Source: Antedon mediterranea
Taxonomy: Eukaryota > Echinodermata > Crinoidea > Comatulida > Antedonidae
NCBI RefSeq assembly: GCF_964355755.1
Contig: NC_092675.1
Location: 14,399,312 to 14,463,311 of the forward strand
DNA length: 64,000 nt
Direction of reading: 5' to 3'
Positions 61,031 through 64,000 of this stretch are shown in pieces (the first letter of the stretch is position 1; the number at the start of each line of letters is the position of its first letter). Below the pieces are notes generated by a model, which saw nothing but the letters and a program-made list of their open reading frames with translations, made no database searches and was not told the origin of the DNA. The position numbers and the translations under genes are program-made.

Positions 61031-64000
61031 AGATCAGCGAGAGAGAGAGATAGATCAGCGAGAGAGAGATAGATAGATCAGAGAGAGAGAGATAGGTCAG
61101 CGAGAGAGAGATAGATCAGAGAGAGAGAGCGATAGATAGATCAGCGAGAGAGAGAGATAGATCAGCGAGAGAGAGATAGATAGATCAGCGAGAGAGAGAT
61201 AGATCAGTGAGAAAGAGAGATATATAGATCAGCGAGAGAGAGAAAGATCAGCGAGAGAGAGATAGATAGATCAGCGAGAGAGAGATAGATAGATCAGCGA
61301 GAGATAGATAAATAGATCAGCGAGAAAGAGAGATAGATCAGCGAGAGAGAGATAGATCAGCGAGAGAGAGATAGATCAGCGAGAGAGAGAGATATATATA
61401 TCAGCGAGAGAGAGATAGATCAGCGAGAGAGAGATAGATTAGCGAGAGAGAGATAGATCAGCGAGGGAGAGATAGATCAACGAGAGAGAGATAGATCAGC
61501 GAGGGAGAGAGATAGATCAGTGAGAGAGAGAGATAGATCAGCGAGAGAAAGATAGATCAGCGAGAGAGAGATATATAGATCAGCGAGAGAGAGATAGATC
61601 AGCGAGAGAGAGATAGATAGATCAGCGAGAGAGAGATAGATAGATCAGCGGGAGAGAGAGATAGATCATCGAGAGAGAGATAGATCAGCGAGAGAGAGAT
61701 TGATAGATAGGCGAGAGAGAGATAGATAGATCGGAAAGAGAGAGAGAGAGAGATAGATAGATCAGCGAGAGAGAGATAGATCAGCAAGAGAGAGACAGAT
61801 AGGTCAGCGAGAGAGAGATAGATCAGCGAGAGAGAGATAGATCAGCGAGAGAGAGATATATAGATCAGCAAGAGAGAGATAGATCAGCAAGAGAGAGATA
61901 GATCAGTGAGAGAGAGATAGATCAGCGAGAGAGAGATAGATGAGCGCGAGAGAGATAGATAGATCACAGAGAGAGAGATAGATAAGCGAGAGAGAGATAG
62001 ATCAGAGAGAGAGCGATAGATAGATCAGCGAGAAAGAGATAGATCAGCGAGAGAGAGAGATAGATAGATCAGAGAGAGAGAGAGAGAGATAGATCAGCGA
62101 GAGAGATATAGATCAGCGAGAGAGAGATAGATCAGCGAGAGAGAGATAGATAGATCGGGGAGAGAGAGAGATAGATAGATCAGCGAGATAGATAGATCAG
62201 CGAGAGAGATAGATCAGCGAGAGAGAAAATGATCAGAGAGAGAGAGAGAGATAGATCAGCGAGAGAGAGAGATAGATAGATCACAGAGAGAGAGATAGAT
62301 AAGCAAGAGAGAGATAGATCAGAGAGAGAGCGATAGATAGATCAGCGAGAAAGAGATAGATCAGCGAGAGAGAGAGATAGATAGATCAGAGAGAGAGAGA
62401 GAGAGATAGATCAGCGAGAGAGATATAGATCAGCGAGAGAGAGATAGATCAGCGAGAGAGAGATAGATAGATCGGGGAGAGAGAGAGATAGATAGATCAG
62501 CGAGATAGATAGATCAGCGAGAGAGATAGATCAGCGAGAGAGAAATAGATCAGAGAGAGAGAGAGAGATAGATCAGCGAGAGAGAGAGATAGATAGATCA
62601 GCGAGAAAGAGATAGGTAGATCAGCGAGAGAGAGATAGATAGATCAGCGAGAGAGAGATAGATAGATCAGCGAGAGAGAGATAGATCAGCGAGAGAGAGA
62701 TAGATAAGCGATAGAGAGATAGATCAGCGAGAGAGATAGATAGAACAGCGAGAGAGAGATAGATAGATCAGCGAGAGAGAGAGATAGATCAGCGAGAGAG
62801 AGATAGATCAGCGAGAGAGAGATAGATCAGCGAGAGAGAGATAGATCAGCGAGAGCAAGAGAGATAGATCAGCGAGAGAGAGATAGATAGATCGGGGAGA
62901 GAGAGAGATAGATAGATCAGCGAGATAGATAGATCAGCGAGAGAGATAGATCAGCGAGAGAGAAATAGATCAGAGAGAGAGAGAGAGATAGATCAGCGAG
63001 AGAGAGAGAGATAGATAGATCAGCGAGAAAGAGATAGGTAGATCAGCGAGAGAGAGATAGATAGATCAGCGAGAGAGAGATAGATAGATCAGCGAGAGAG
63101 AGATAGATCAGCGAGAGAGAGATAGATAAGCGATAGAGAGATAGATCAGCGAGAGAGATAGATAGAACAGCGAGAGAGAGATAGATAGATCAGCGAGAGA
63201 GAGAGATAGATCAGCGAGAGAGAGATAGATCAGCGAGAGAGAGATAGATCAGCGAGAGAGAGATAGATCAGCGAGAGCAAGAGAGATAGATCAGCGAGAG
63301 AGAGATAGATCAGCGAGAGATAGATAGATAGATCAGCGAGAGAGAGATATATCAGCAAGAGAGAGATACATAGATCAGCGAGAAAGAGAGATAGATCAGC
63401 GAGAGAGAGATATATATATATATATATAGATCAGCGAGAGAGAGATAGATCAGCGAGAGAGAGATAGATCAGCGAGAGAGAGATAGATCAGCGAGGGAGA
63501 GATAGATCAACGAGAGATAGATAGAACAGCGAGAGAGAGATAGATAGACCAGCGAGAGAGAGAGAGATAGATCAGCGAGAGAGAGATAGATCAGCGAGAG
63601 AGAGATAGATAGATCAGCGAGAGAGAGATAGATCAGCGAGAGAGAGAGAGAGAGAGAGAGAGCTAGATAGATCAGCGAGAGAGAGCTAGATAGATCAGCG
63701 AGAGAGAGATTGATCAGCGAGAGAGAGATAGATCAGCAAGAGAGAGAGATAGATCAGCAAGGGAGAGATAGATCAACGAGAGAGATAGATCAGCGAGAGA
63801 GAGATAGATAGATCAGTGAGAGAGAGATAGATCAACGAGAGAGAGATATATATCAGCGGGAGAGAGATAGATCAGCGAGAGAGAGATAGATCAGCGAGAA
63901 GGAGATAGATCAACGAGAGAGATAGATCAGCGAGAAAGAGAGTGATAGATCAGCGAGAGATAGAAAGATCAGCGAGATAGAGATTGATAGATAAGCGAGA

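Larger units (their letters stand above)
41344..64000 (+). repeat. Minisatellite C: GATAGATCAGCGAGAGAGA-like, >22.6 kb
   Basis: Units of mostly 17-23 bp, TAGATCAGCGAGAGAGAGA with variable GA and TAGA counts, run without a break to the window end. Each contains a GATC. Variant units (ATATATAT, CAACGAG, GGGAGAG, TCTCAGCG) reveal higher-order duplications. Minus-strand open frames made of LSLADLSI-like repeats are artefacts. The array begins directly after a family-B unit at AAATTATAGATAGATC. Confidence 0.97.

Noticed and set aside
45108-61787. Minus-strand open frames of repeated LSLADLSI-type peptides
   Set aside because: They are produced by the minisatellite period. Identical copies at 45108 and 50038 reflect the array duplication, not coding constraint.
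41344-64000. CRISPR-like array
   Set aside because: There are no unique spacers of constant length. The repeats are a simple eukaryotic minisatellite.

Overview
The window is transposon- and satellite-rich eukaryotic DNA and contains no convincing intact host gene. Spliceosomal introns, non-LTR retrotransposons, a Penelope-like element, Helitron-like and TTAA-specific DNA elements, AT-rich composition and scattered AGGCCTAGGCCT-type motifs suggest a marine invertebrate, possibly an echinoderm. That placement is an impression, not a demonstration.

Layout. 1-197: 3' end of a Penelope-like element. 196-2600: a foldback element with arms over 1.1 kb, carrying a 178-bp insertion flanked by an 8-bp target duplication. 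2601-4604: AT-rich DNA with one notable reading frame (3161-3469) that shows BH4-, BH3- and BH1-like segments of the Bcl-2 family and stops before BH2. 4605-4746 and 13545-15333: pieces of a ~78-88-bp satellite. Between them lies one minus-strand LINE (4747-13544, 'LINE-1' here) inserted into a satellite monomer with a GTAA duplication. It later received four insertions: a second LINE ('LINE-2', 4917-6846, 11-bp target duplication), a Helitron-like element (7718-9059, A|T junction), a TTAA-flanked DNA element (10025-11563) and a Penelope-like fragment (11951-12613).

15334-20943 is a non-satellite island. Its main content is a decayed, multi-exon, minus-strand transposase gene (16544-20935). 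The N-terminal RING/zinc-finger segment resembles the N-terminus of RAG1. The core has GGDKGG, FGDYDFL, LHISLG, YHG-SFVGNH and PKLHMLE/QGGE blocks. Exon phases and GT-AG sites are mostly kept, but stops, frameshifts and a 161-bp MITE disable it.

20944-36477: the main array of the 78-88-bp satellite, with higher-order units of about 0.37, 0.43, 1.02, 2.06 and 2.7 kb. The 2.7-kb unit carries a ~750-bp non-satellite module with inverted ends. 36478-41343: a second satellite of ~186-bp units, each with a long hairpin, interrupted by a 197-bp hairpin-ended insertion and a 1.3-kb poly(A) retroposon with a 14-bp target duplication. 41344-64000: over 22 kb of a GATAGATCAGCGAGAGAGA-like minisatellite with nested kilobase-scale duplications, running off the window.

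The three tandem families stand side by side, as in pericentromeric or other heterochromatin. The most interesting elements are the RAG1-N-terminus-like transposase fossil, the Bcl-2-like frame and the readable order of nested insertions.
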